Origin: Sediminibacterium sp.
GTDB taxonomy: Bacteria > Bacteroidota > Bacteroidia > Chitinophagales > Chitinophagaceae
NCBI RefSeq assembly: GCF_030695065.1
Contig: NZ_JAUYTR010000023.1
Coordinates: 310,001 to 374,000 of the forward strand
Length of the DNA: 64,000 nt
Direction of reading: 5' to 3'
Shown: positions 1-7,443 of the stretch, in pieces
Layout: every line of letters begins with the position of its first letter
Position numbering within the stretch: position 1 is the stretch's first letter
Position numbers and translations under genes: made by a program
The notes under the pieces: generated by a model
Told to the model about the DNA's origin: nothing
Database searches by the model: none
The model's input: the letters and a program-made list of their open reading frames with translations, nothing else

Positions 1-740
1 CTATCATAGTTAGCAGGTACTGGCCCGTATTGAATAGCACGATAGCTTAAACCACTTATGGAAGAACCATAATTTTTATAATGAGTAAAGTCGGTAAAGA
101 AAAGCAGCTTATTAAGCTTCAGTTTATCATTAAAATCTGGTTTTGAATGCTGTATAAAAAAGGTGAAAAGATTTGCAATTTTAGAAGGTTCAGGCTTTTT
201 ATACCCTGTATAATTATTAGGTTTATTGTAGACATTTAAGGACTCACACAAATTATTGGCTTCATCTTCCGTGTGAATAAGATAGGTGACTTTTTCTTTT
301 ACTTTCCTAAATGCATTAATTGAAAATTGATCCTTAGACTTAACAAGAAAATTCATGAAAGTTTGAGGTTCTGAAGCAGCACTAATTAAATTACCGTAAG
401 CGGGAGTAGGAATCTCTCCATTTTCATAATTACTATATCCGTTAGCACCTAAACCAAGTACCTCACTCATTTTTGATGCAGGTAAATCATATTTCGACCT
501 TATACCTGCAATTTCTTCTGGAAAAGGAATATTATTTTTTTCCCTATATTGATTATGGGCCTGCATCAAACTGATAGTGTCTGCTTCTGTAGTGGTAAAT
601 TCCTCACTACATTTTTCGCATTTGAAAAAATGGGCTACTATCTTAAAAGATTCTTTACGATAGATTATTTCCCTTGCTTCTTTGTGAAGGTTAGCACTAC
701 CATCGCAATATGGACATTCGATTCTTTGTTTCATGTTCAT
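1..740 (-). CDS. Panacea/SocA-type antitoxin with zinc finger and HTH (partial, 3' end outside window)
   Basis: The frame is open from an ATG at 740 (or 734) to the left edge without a stop, about 246 residues. The N-terminus has two CxxC pairs (C9/C12 and C41/C44) like the MqsA/YgiT zinc finger. Around residues 72-125 there is an Xre-like helix-turn-helix (EEIAGIRSKYDLPASKMSEV, then GYSNYENG). From about residue 185 the sequence (KIANLFTFF, then KLNKLLFFTDFTHY, then YRAIQYGPVPANYD) matches the start of the SocA-like/Panacea (DUF4065) domain. Such proteins are antitoxins that bind and neutralise a cognate toxin and often repress their own promoter. The toxin partner would lie to the left of the window and is not visible. 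The product class is inferred from domain order; the toxin type cannot be told. Confidence 0.8.
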   Translation of the reverse strand, partial: MNMKQRIECPYCDGSANLHKEAREIIYRKESFKIVAHFFKCEKCSEEFTTTEADTISLMQAHNQYREKNNIPFPEEIAGIRSKYDLPASKMSEVLGLGANGYSNYENGEIPTPAYGNLISAASEPQTFMNFLVKSKDQFSINAFRKVKEKVTYLIHTEDEANNLCESLNVYNKPNNYTGYKKPEPSKIANLFTFFIQHSKPDFNDKLKLNKLLFFTDFTHYKNYGSSISGLSYRAIQYGPVPANYD

Positions 741-848
741 TGGTTTTTTAGTGGGTAATTCATAGGAAATGACACTAAATAATGGAAAATATTTTAAATA
801 TTAAAATAATTTCAATTAAAAAGTGGATTTTTAATTAATTTTATAAAA

Positions 849-1124
849 ATGAAAACGAAATATCCAACTCCTGCCAAAGCCATCCATCCTGGAGAGATTT
901 TATTAGATGAACTGGAAGCTAGAGAAATTAGCTGGAAAGAATTTGCCATTAAATCAAAGATTCAACCAGACCAACTAAATGAGATCATAAAAGGGAAGCA
1001 AGGAATTACTGTAGAATATTCAATTCTAATTGGCAGAGCGCTGGAAATGGAACCAATCATTTGGCAAAACCTTCAAAAGCTGTATGAATTAGATCAGGAC
1101 GAGATAATCCGAAGTTGGAAGTAA
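849..1124 (+). CDS. HigA-family antitoxin-like HTH protein (orphan)
   Basis: A 91-residue protein that opens with the HigA hallmark HPGEILLDEL (residues 18-27). A four-helix Xre-type HTH follows (SWKEFAIKSKIQPDQLNEII) and ends in EMEPIIWQNLQKLYELDQ, the usual HigA C-terminal helix pattern. HigA antitoxins bind operator DNA as dimers and neutralise the HigB mRNA interferase. No HigB-like gene precedes or follows it: the upstream neighbour is a divergent antitoxin gene and downstream is a pseudogene. It is therefore either an orphan regulator or a remnant of a TA pair. The AT-rich gap 741-848 between the two divergent genes probably holds both promoters. Confidence 0.8.
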   Translation: MKTKYPTPAKAIHPGEILLDELEAREISWKEFAIKSKIQPDQLNEIIKGKQGITVEYSILIGRALEMEPIIWQNLQKLYELDQDEIIRSWK

Positions 1125-1169
1125 AATGGTATTTGAGTAGTGCCAAATAAATTTTTCCATCTGTGTCAG

Positions 1170-1190
1170 TTGTTCGGAAATTCCGAACAA
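1170..1190. repeat. Perfect 10-bp inverted repeat, possible operator or terminator hairpin
   Basis: The left arm TTGTTCGGAA (1170-1179) is followed by one central A and the exact reverse complement TTCCGAACAA. It lies between the stop of the HigA-like gene and the 3' end of the DnaB-like pseudogene. No clear T-tract follows on either strand, so a protein-binding palindrome is at least as likely as a terminator. Confidence 0.5.
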
Positions 1191-1202
1191 TTGAACTTTC
1201 AT

Positions 1203-1829
1203 CTACACCCCATCCTCATACACCAGCTGACATTCCATATTGGCGGTAAAATAAACTGTGGTGATAGGACCACAACGATTGAGCGGAATCCGAACATGCA
1301 TTTCAGAAAAGCCTGGGGGCATGGGGTGACCTAATTTTGAAAGATGGTTCTGATGTTCTTCCTCACCCGGAAACTGATAATATTGAGGAGATATTAAAAA
1401 CATCACCACATCAATTAACTGCAGATTGAATTTCTTTTCACGCAATACGCATAAGCGAGGCAAGCGATCATTTTCAATTTCAGGATCAATGGGACTGGTT
1501 TCAGGAGATACCAAGAGTGGAATATTAAAATCGATGGCAATCTGTTTTAACTGTTCAATTAAAGAAAAAGGAATGGCTCCATAATTATCCAAATCAGGAG
1601 CAGGATTTTACTTTTTAAGGGTAATGTTTAAGAATAGGTTGAGCAAATACGCCGTTTTACCCGACTCAGAAGCAGCACTCAAGAGGTACAAGTGTTGCGG
1701 CCTAAATCCATTAATGGCCCTATCCAAATACTAAAAACCAGAAGGCACCCCCACTGCAGGTTCTTGAAAATGTAGAATACTGATTAAACGATCTAACTCG
1801 GCGTCTAAAATATTTTTGAGTGTTTGCAT
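1203..1829 (-). pseudogene. Decayed DnaB-like replicative helicase (RecA-fold domain) remnant
   Basis: From an ATG at 1829 the frame reads a DnaB C-terminal-domain start (PAVGVPSGF, then YLDRAINGF and a Walker A-like SAASESGKTA at about codons 51-60). It is interrupted by TAG at 1731-1733 (codon 33) and TAA at 1608-1610 (codon 74). Without any frameshift it continues into LIEQLKQIAIDFNIPLLVS, a DVVMFLISPQYY segment (DnaB: DVVMFLYRPEYY) and LNRCGP (DnaB: KNRNGP). Only about 20 codons separate Walker A from the DNYGAIP segment, where DnaB has roughly 100, so an internal deletion seems to have occurred. The N-terminal primase-interaction domain is absent. The part from 1592 to 1203 is open (129 codons from a TTG) but is unlikely to act as a helicase. 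Confidence 0.75.
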
Positions 1830-1920
1830 GGTATGTATTTGAAGGAATTAATTATCATTGTAACAAATTATAAAAAAAGTTAGCGAAGAGAAAAGTTGTG
1901 TATAAATAAAAAAATGGGTT

Positions 1921-2259
1921 ATGTCTGGTATTTGGATATTTATTTGGATCGGGTGTTTGATACGATTGGCTGACTATATTTTTTCCAAAGAGCCAGTTAA
2001 GGATGAAAGAAAATCTAGCATTCCACAACCAACTGCCTTTTTAGATAAACGCCCTATATTAAAATGTTACCATTTACTAAATCTTGAATCTGGCTCAACT
2101 TTTACTTTAGACGATGTATACAAAGCCTACTATAAACGTCTACAAGAAATGTCGGAACAGAGAGAAAAAGGTATTGCACCAAAATACGAACTGAAAGAAT
2201 ACCAGAGCGCCAAAATAGTAATGACGGATTTTTATAAATATGGTGCGTTTAGGAATTAG
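1921..2259 (+). CDS. Small membrane-anchored protein with degenerate J-like segment
   Basis: A 112-residue protein. Residues 3-20 (GIWIFIWIGCLIRLADYI) form one membrane segment or uncleaved anchor. The remainder is predicted cytoplasmic and charged. Residues about 50-75 (CYHLLNLESGSTFTLDDVYKAYYKRL) resemble helices I-II of a DnaJ domain, but the HPD motif needed to stimulate Hsp70 is absent. I do not recognise a named family. It stands alone between the helicase pseudogene and the convergent DUF2075 gene, whose stop lies only 6 bp away. It may be an accessory gene of the same variable region. Confidence 0.6.
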   Translation: MSGIWIFIWIGCLIRLADYIFSKEPVKDERKSSIPQPTAFLDKRPILKCYHLLNLESGSTFTLDDVYKAYYKRLQEMSEQREKGIAPKYELKEYQSAKIVMTDFYKYGAFRN

Positions 2260-2265
2260 CTCTAA

Positions 2266-4131
2266 TTAATATTTAACTGCTAGTTGTTCTTTAAAATATT
2301 CTGCAGTTTCTTTATCAACACAATATATATAACAGCCTTTCATTCCTCTAGTCATTAAAGTTCTATAAGTATTTTTAATAATTAAGTCTAAGGTATTAGC
2401 TGCTTCAGTTGGATTTTCTTTAAGCATTTTTTTATACCCTTTAACAGAATTATCAGAGCTTGCTCTTTTTGAAGCATCAGTAATTACCTGACCATTTCTA
2501 ACAATTAAATCTTCTCCGATAATTACTCCAATATAATCAACTTCTAAACCTTGACATGTATGTATACAGCCAATTTGATTTACTGATTCTGGACTTATAA
2601 TCCATTTGCTGCCCTCCTCAGTTAAATTCCATTTCATTCTAAAGTCATATTCAGGAAACTCAATGTCATAAGCATTAGGATTATTTTTACTCGGCCATTT
2701 CCAACAGTATCCAGCAACTATACGAGAGCGATTATTTACTTTATTTTTTTCGGTAATGATTGCCCTTAATTCAGTTGGAGTATCAATGACTTTAAAATTA
2801 TAATCAATTTCTTCAAATAAATTATTAGCAGTCTCTTTTATTTGAAGTGTATGATCTAACCAAGAAAGATAACCATCAGAACCATTACATCTGAATTGAG
2901 AGCTTAATGCTAATTCAGTAACTTCTGCGCCAGCCTTATATGCCCATTTTTCAATTTCTTCTTGGCGGCCAATATCTTTTAATGTTACTCTTTGATCTTC
3001 ATCTATAAAGAAGACAGCAAATTTAGTAGCGTCAATAATTTCTTTTATTTGATTCTCCCCTAAATTACCAAACAATCCACTGAATTTATTTAATCGATGA
3101 GCTTCATCAATAATTAATGCATCAAATTCACTATTTTTTGTGCCTATGAAAGCTCCCGAACCACCAAAAAAATTTCTAATTTCTGCACCTGTTGCGTTCC
3201 CTTTCAACTTTGATTCATATACTGCCCTTGGGGCAGCGTTCTTTGAAACATATTTAGACAATAATCCCTTTTGTGTCAAAGCAACTAATAAATTAATTGC
3301 AACTACAGATTTACCTGTGCCTGGACCACCTTGTACAATCAATACTTGCTTTTTATGAGCACTTGCTTTGCATGCTAATGCCATTGCATTTTCATAAACT
3401 ACTTTTTGATCATCAATCATCACAAACTCTTGATTCCCCTTAAGCATCTTGCTCACACTATCTGCCAATAATTTGGAAGGGCGTATTCTTCCATTTTCAA
3501 TTCGATATAGAATATTCGACTTATCTCCATATCGAATATTTTTCTTTATAAATTCGGAAAGCTTATGTGCATCACTTTTCAAAAACACAGGTGCCTTAGA
3601 AATATAATCGGCATAAAACTCATTTTTAATCACATTGTCCTCAACATAATTATGTAAATAAGCACATGGATGAAGACTTATATTTTCTGTATAAACTACC
3701 TCATTAAACCCTTGTAACAAAGTAGCATATGACCAAGCCTGATAAGATGGATGAGTGTGTTCACCTATTCTTCCACCAACATATGTTTCTACAATTGAAT
3801 CTTTGTTGGTGAGATTTGCTTCTGACCACTGCTTCAATTCAATAAGCATAACTGAATCTTTATTGTCAGGGTCCTGTCCAGAAATAATAAAGTCAATCCT
3901 TTTACCTGTTTGAGGTATCTGATATTCAATAGCTATGCCACAATCAGAGGGTATTTGTTCATCACGCATAATCCTTTCCATAAAGCCTAAGGAATTTGCC
4001 CAAGATTTTATTTCAGACGCGCCTGCTCCTCTATTCAACTTTCTCCTAACATTATTCAATACAATATTTTCAATATCATTAGAGAAGACATCAGAAATAA
4101 ACTGAGTTTTATTAGCTTGATAAACAATCAT
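2266..4131 (-). CDS. PD-(D/E)XK nuclease / DUF2075 (Schlafen-type) helicase fusion
   Basis: A 621-residue protein with two parts. Residues about 60-130 carry a PD-(D/E)XK nuclease signature: E69, then D80 in GKRIDF, then E98-x-K100 in IELKQW. Residues about 255-610 form the DUF2075 superfamily 1-like ATPase, with Walker A GGPGTGKS (268-275), Walker B LIIDEAHR (339-346), an SSQFRCNGSD motif (410-419) and C-terminal IHTCQGLEVDYIGV and YRTLMTRGMKGCYIY helicase motifs. The family is a DNA/RNA helicase group related to the Schlafen helicase domain. Its start ATG overlaps the stop of the upstream mazG-like gene by 4 bp, so translation is probably coupled. All key catalytic residues of both domains are present. 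A role in phage defence or nucleic-acid surveillance is inferred from domain content and context. Confidence 0.88.
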   Translation of the reverse strand: MIVYQANKTQFISDVFSNDIENIVLNNVRRKLNRGAGASEIKSWANSLGFMERIMRDEQIPSDCGIAIEYQIPQTGKRIDFIISGQDPDNKDSVMLIELKQWSEANLTNKDSIVETYVGGRIGEHTHPSYQAWSYATLLQGFNEVVYTENISLHPCAYLHNYVEDNVIKNEFYADYISKAPVFLKSDAHKLSEFIKKNIRYGDKSNILYRIENGRIRPSKLLADSVSKMLKGNQEFVMIDDQKVVYENAMALACKASAHKKQVLIVQGGPGTGKSVVAINLLVALTQKGLLSKYVSKNAAPRAVYESKLKGNATGAEIRNFFGGSGAFIGTKNSEFDALIIDEAHRLNKFSGLFGNLGENQIKEIIDATKFAVFFIDEDQRVTLKDIGRQEEIEKWAYKAGAEVTELALSSQFRCNGSDGYLSWLDHTLQIKETANNLFEEIDYNFKVIDTPTELRAIITEKNKVNNRSRIVAGYCWKWPSKNNPNAYDIEFPEYDFRMKWNLTEEGSKWIISPESVNQIGCIHTCQGLEVDYIGVIIGEDLIVRNGQVITDASKRASSDNSVKGYKKMLKENPTEAANTLDLIIKNTYRTLMTRGMKGCYIYCVDKETAEYFKEQLAVKY

Positions 4132-4457
4132 AGTTCATTATATTTTTTTGCAGAACCTTTTGATTTATCAACAGGATATTTTTCAGCGTTGGTTGCTATT
4201 TTTTCTTTTATAATTTCTGTTAAATCAAATCCATAATGGTGTGATAGCAATAAACCATATGCAAAAATATCAGCCAATTCCTCCTTCACTTTTTCTCTAC
4301 TTGCTTCATCAGAATTTTTCCAAAGAAATACTTCAAGTAATTCTCCAGCTTCTATATTTAAAGCTATGGCTAAGTCTTTGGGATTATGAAACTGCTCCCA
4401 ATCTCTTTCATTTCGAAAGGCTACAAGCATTTTGGTTAATTCTTCAATTTCAGACAT
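4128..4457 (-). CDS. MazG-like nucleotide pyrophosphohydrolase
   Basis: A 109-residue all-alpha NTP pyrophosphatase of the MazG/RS21-C6 type. The metal-binding pattern is visible as E36-AG-E39 (EAGELLE) and E60-LA-D63 (EELADIFAY), followed by the family KIATNAEKYPV segment. Members hydrolyse (d)NTPs to monophosphates and pyrophosphate, either for house-cleaning or to deplete or sense nucleotides. The gene sits between rmuC (14-bp gap upstream) and the nuclease-helicase (4-bp overlap downstream). That arrangement makes it part of one transcription unit and suggests its product works with the helicase. Confidence 0.9.
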   Translation of the reverse strand: MSEIEELTKMLVAFRNERDWEQFHNPKDLAIALNIEAGELLEVFLWKNSDEASREKVKEELADIFAYGLLLSHHYGFDLTEIIKEKIATNAEKYPVDKSKGSAKKYNEL

Positions 4458-4471
4458 ATGCTTATTAATTA

Positions 4472-5770
4472 TCAGTCATTAATTAATTTATCAGGTATTT
4501 GCTTTTGGGCAGCTGCGCCCATTTTTTTCAAGTCTTCAATTTGTCTTACAACATTTCCTCTTCCGGTGCTCAATTGACCCATGGCTTTGTCAAAAGCTGT
4601 TTGAGCACTTTTAATTCCATTACCTACCGATTCCATACTTTCTAAATACAGTACAAATTTATCGTACATGCCCCCAGCCTTCTCTGCAATTTCAATAGCA
4701 TTTTGATTTTGTTGTTCTACTTTCCATAAATCAGCAATAATTTTTAGTACCGCTAATAAATTAGTTGGACTTACTAACATAATATGTTTATCATAAGCAT
4801 ATTTCCAAAGTTGGGTATCTTTTTTAACTGCTTCTAAAAAAGCAGGTTCTATTGGAACGAATAATAAAACATAATCCAACGCTTTAGCATATCTAGGATA
4901 ATTCTTTTTACTCAATCCATCAATATGGCTTTTTAAAGAGGCTAAATGCAAATCCAAGTATTTCTTACTCTCAATTAAATCAGTACAATTTACATACTGC
5001 TCCCAATGGACCAATGAAACTTTAGAGTCAATAATAATCGTGCGCTGATCGGGATAATAGACCATCACATCGGGTTGCAATCCCCGGCCTTCTTCATCCT
5101 TTAATATATTACCAGCTGAATCTCTAATGAATTCCTGGGTTACAAATTCTCTTCCTTTTACCAACCCACTATGTTCTAAAATGCTTTCCAACATCATTTC
5201 ACCCCAATTACCTTGGGTTTTATTATTGCCTTTTAGCGCAGTAGTTAAATTATTTGCTTCCTGACTAACTTGTTGACTCATTGTAATAAGTCGGTCAATC
5301 TCGGCTTTTAAAACATGTCGGTCTTTTGCCTCCGATATATATACATCATCTACTTTTTTCTTGAATTCCCCTAGTTCCGTTTTTAGGGGTTTTAACAGCT
5401 CTCCGATTTTTTCTTCGCTTTTAGCCCTCATTTGTTCACTATTGTTGAGCATCACTTTCTGTGCTATTTCAGCAAATTCTAACTTTAATTGAGTGCTGAT
5501 TTTATCGCTTGCCTCTTTTGCTTGAGCTAACGCCTGTTGACTATATTCTAATTGTGCTTCAGTTTTAGATACTTTACTTAACAATTGGTCTTTTTCAATT
5601 TGTAAATGAGCATACTGACCCATTTGATTTTGCAATTGCATTTCTTTAAACTTCAATTGCTCTTGAAGAACATTCAATTCAGATTTGTTTGACGCTTTTA
5701 CATAAAAGAGGGTTCCTAAAATAGAAAACAGAATCAACACCCCTCCAATTACAAATACGATAGGATCCAT
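4472..5770 (-). CDS. rmuC: DNA recombination protein RmuC
   Basis: A 432-residue protein of normal RmuC length. Residues about 4-24 are an N-terminal membrane segment. A long coiled coil follows (about 28-115, rich in E, K, Q and L), then the RmuC nuclease-like core with TQGNWGEMMLESILEHSGL and the LQPDVMVYYPDQRTIIIDSKVSL stretch (D and DxK of a PD-(D/E)XK fold). RmuC limits inversions and rearrangements at short repeats. Being first in an operon with a nucleotide pyrophosphohydrolase and a nuclease-helicase is noteworthy. The upstream 200 bp to the divergent Fic gene hold the promoter region, but no clear TAnnTTTG box was found. Confidence 0.93.
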   Translation of the reverse strand: MDPIVFVIGGVLILFSILGTLFYVKASNKSELNVLQEQLKFKEMQLQNQMGQYAHLQIEKDQLLSKVSKTEAQLEYSQQALAQAKEASDKISTQLKLEFAEIAQKVMLNNSEQMRAKSEEKIGELLKPLKTELGEFKKKVDDVYISEAKDRHVLKAEIDRLITMSQQVSQEANNLTTALKGNNKTQGNWGEMMLESILEHSGLVKGREFVTQEFIRDSAGNILKDEEGRGLQPDVMVYYPDQRTIIIDSKVSLVHWEQYVNCTDLIESKKYLDLHLASLKSHIDGLSKKNYPRYAKALDYVLLFVPIEPAFLEAVKKDTQLWKYAYDKHIMLVSPTNLLAVLKIIADLWKVEQQNQNAIEIAEKAGGMYDKFVLYLESMESVGNGIKSAQTAFDKAMGQLSTGRGNVVRQIEDLKKMGAAAQKQIPDKLIND

Positions 5771-5970
5771 AAAATTGAATTAAGAAAATGGGGGAGTTAA
5801 ATAAGTATTTAACTGTAATATACATAGGATATTGAATTATTTAAGTCTTAATAGCTCATTGAACTCTATTCCAAAATAATCACCCCATTTCACCATTTAG
5901 TCTAAAATATTTTCCATAAATATCACTTATTCGGAATTTTTTTGCCAATTTTAAGCAAAGACAATGATTA

Positions 5971-7443
5971 ATGGAAAATTTTAACCCGGTTGTATTGTCC
6001 GAAATATTGTTTGGATCGGCCAATCCTGCCGAATCTAAGCGCATTCAACAACTGGTTCGGAAAGAGCTGGCTTATAAAATTGCCCCCCGTGTTTACACCA
6101 CCAATTTGGTGGATAGTACGCATGCAATTGTCAAAAGAAACTGGTTTAGAATCATTGCGCATTTGTATCCGGGTGCCGTGCTCAGCCATCGGTCTGCCCT
6201 AGAATGCAAGCCCACCCCTGCGGGTCATATTTTTATTACTCATGCCTATACCAAAATGGTAGAATTGCCCGGCCTCACCATTCATTTGCTCAAGGGCAGG
6301 GGTCCTATTTTAGACGATCGGCCTTTTTTTGAGAAGCTCTACCGCTCTCAAGATGCCCGTGCTTTTTTAGAAAACTGTATGGGTTCTCGCAAATCGGAGG
6401 AAGCGACAAAATCGCTAAAAACAGCCGAAATCAGTCAAAAACTGGCCAATTTGCTCCAAATTCACTCCGAATCGGCCCTAATTCGGCTAAAAGAGCAAGC
6501 CAGAGTATTGGCTCCCATGCTCGGTTTAGAAAAGGAATTTTCTGTTTTAACCAAGTTGATTACAGCTGTTCAACAACAAGCCCACCCATCGGCGGCCAAC
6601 CCCTCCAACAGCCTCGCTGGTTATTTGGGTAAACCCTTCCACCTACCCACGATAAAATTATTGGAAGAACTCTATTCACATTTAGCTGGTAACAATTACC
6701 CCCAATACCCCGACCAAAATGTGTCAACGGCCACTTTTCAGCATTTTGCTTTTTTTGAAAGTTATTTTTCACAGTACATCGATGGCAATGAGTTTGAATT
6801 ATCCGAAGCCCGTCATATTGTTGAAACGGCCAGCACGGTTTCGGGTCGTAGAGAAGATGCCGAAGACCTCTTGCATATCTACCAGCTTGCTTCCAACAAA
6901 AAAGAAATGGCTTCCCTCCCTAGTACTGCCCAAGAATTTATTCAGCTGCTCCAAAAACGCCATGCTTTTTTAGTGGCCAGTAGGCCCCATAAAAATCCTG
7001 GTAAATTTAAAGAGAGCAATAACCCTGCTGGTATTACCGAATTGATTCCTTGGCAATTAATTGAAGGAACTTTGGTAAAGGGCTTCGATTGGTACGCTTT
7101 GTTGCAAGACCCTTTTGCCAAATCCATATACCTATTATTGATGCTTACTGAAATCAATCCCTTTGCAGAAGGCAATGGAACCTTGGCGAGGTTGATGATG
7201 AATGCAGAGCTGTCTGCTAAAAACCTAACTAAAATTATGATCCCGATTGTGTATGCCGATGCCTATCAATTGGCTTTAAATAAAATCTCCCAACACCAAG
7301 ACTGTGCTGCTTTTATTCAATCAATGTTGAATATTTATGCATTCAGTGCTACCGTATTGGGAGATACCAAAAATGAAATGGAGCGTTACCTCCGTTCTGC
7401 TCATGCCTTCTATTTGCCTAGTCAGGGTAAACTGCGTTATTGA
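5971..7443 (+). CDS. Fic-domain protein with N-terminal AbiEi-like domain; degenerate catalytic motif
   Basis: A 490-residue protein. The N-terminal ~115 residues (RKELAYKIAPRVYTTNLVD, then WFRIIAHLYPGAVLSHRSAL, then LPGLTIHLLKG) resemble the AbiEi-type antitoxin/regulator domain. The C-terminal Fic domain includes the inhibitory-helix region SQYIDGN (267-273) and the Fic loop NPFAEGNGTLAR (396-407). The canonical loop is HPFxxGNGRxxR. Here the catalytic His is Asn396 (codon AAT), the first Arg is Thr404, and the inhibitory SxxxE glutamate is Asp271. AMPylation is therefore doubtful, and the protein may be a pseudoenzyme or have another activity. Its last 7 bp overlap the convergent GH16 gene. 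Confidence 0.85.
   Translation: MENFNPVVLSEILFGSANPAESKRIQQLVRKELAYKIAPRVYTTNLVDSTHAIVKRNWFRIIAHLYPGAVLSHRSALECKPTPAGHIFITHAYTKMVELPGLTIHLLKGRGPILDDRPFFEKLYRSQDARAFLENCMGSRKSEEATKSLKTAEISQKLANLLQIHSESALIRLKEQARVLAPMLGLEKEFSVLTKLITAVQQQAHPSAANPSNSLAGYLGKPFHLPTIKLLEELYSHLAGNNYPQYPDQNVSTATFQHFAFFESYFSQYIDGNEFELSEARHIVETASTVSGRREDAEDLLHIYQLASNKKEMASLPSTAQEFIQLLQKRHAFLVASRPHKNPGKFKESNNPAGITELIPWQLIEGTLVKGFDWYALLQDPFAKSIYLLLMLTEINPFAEGNGTLARLMMNAELSAKNLTKIMIPIVYADAYQLALNKISQHQDCAAFIQSMLNIYAFSATVLGDTKNEMERYLRSAHAFYLPSQGKLRY

Noticed and set aside
549..758. Cys/Phe-rich 69-codon plus-strand frame at the left edge
   Set aside because: It is antisense to the Panacea/zinc-finger antitoxin gene, whose domains are clear.
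1140..1334. 64-codon plus-strand frame after the HigA-like gene, considered as a HigB-like toxin
   Set aside because: No RelE/HigB features; it runs antisense to the conserved C-terminal part of the DnaB-like remnant.
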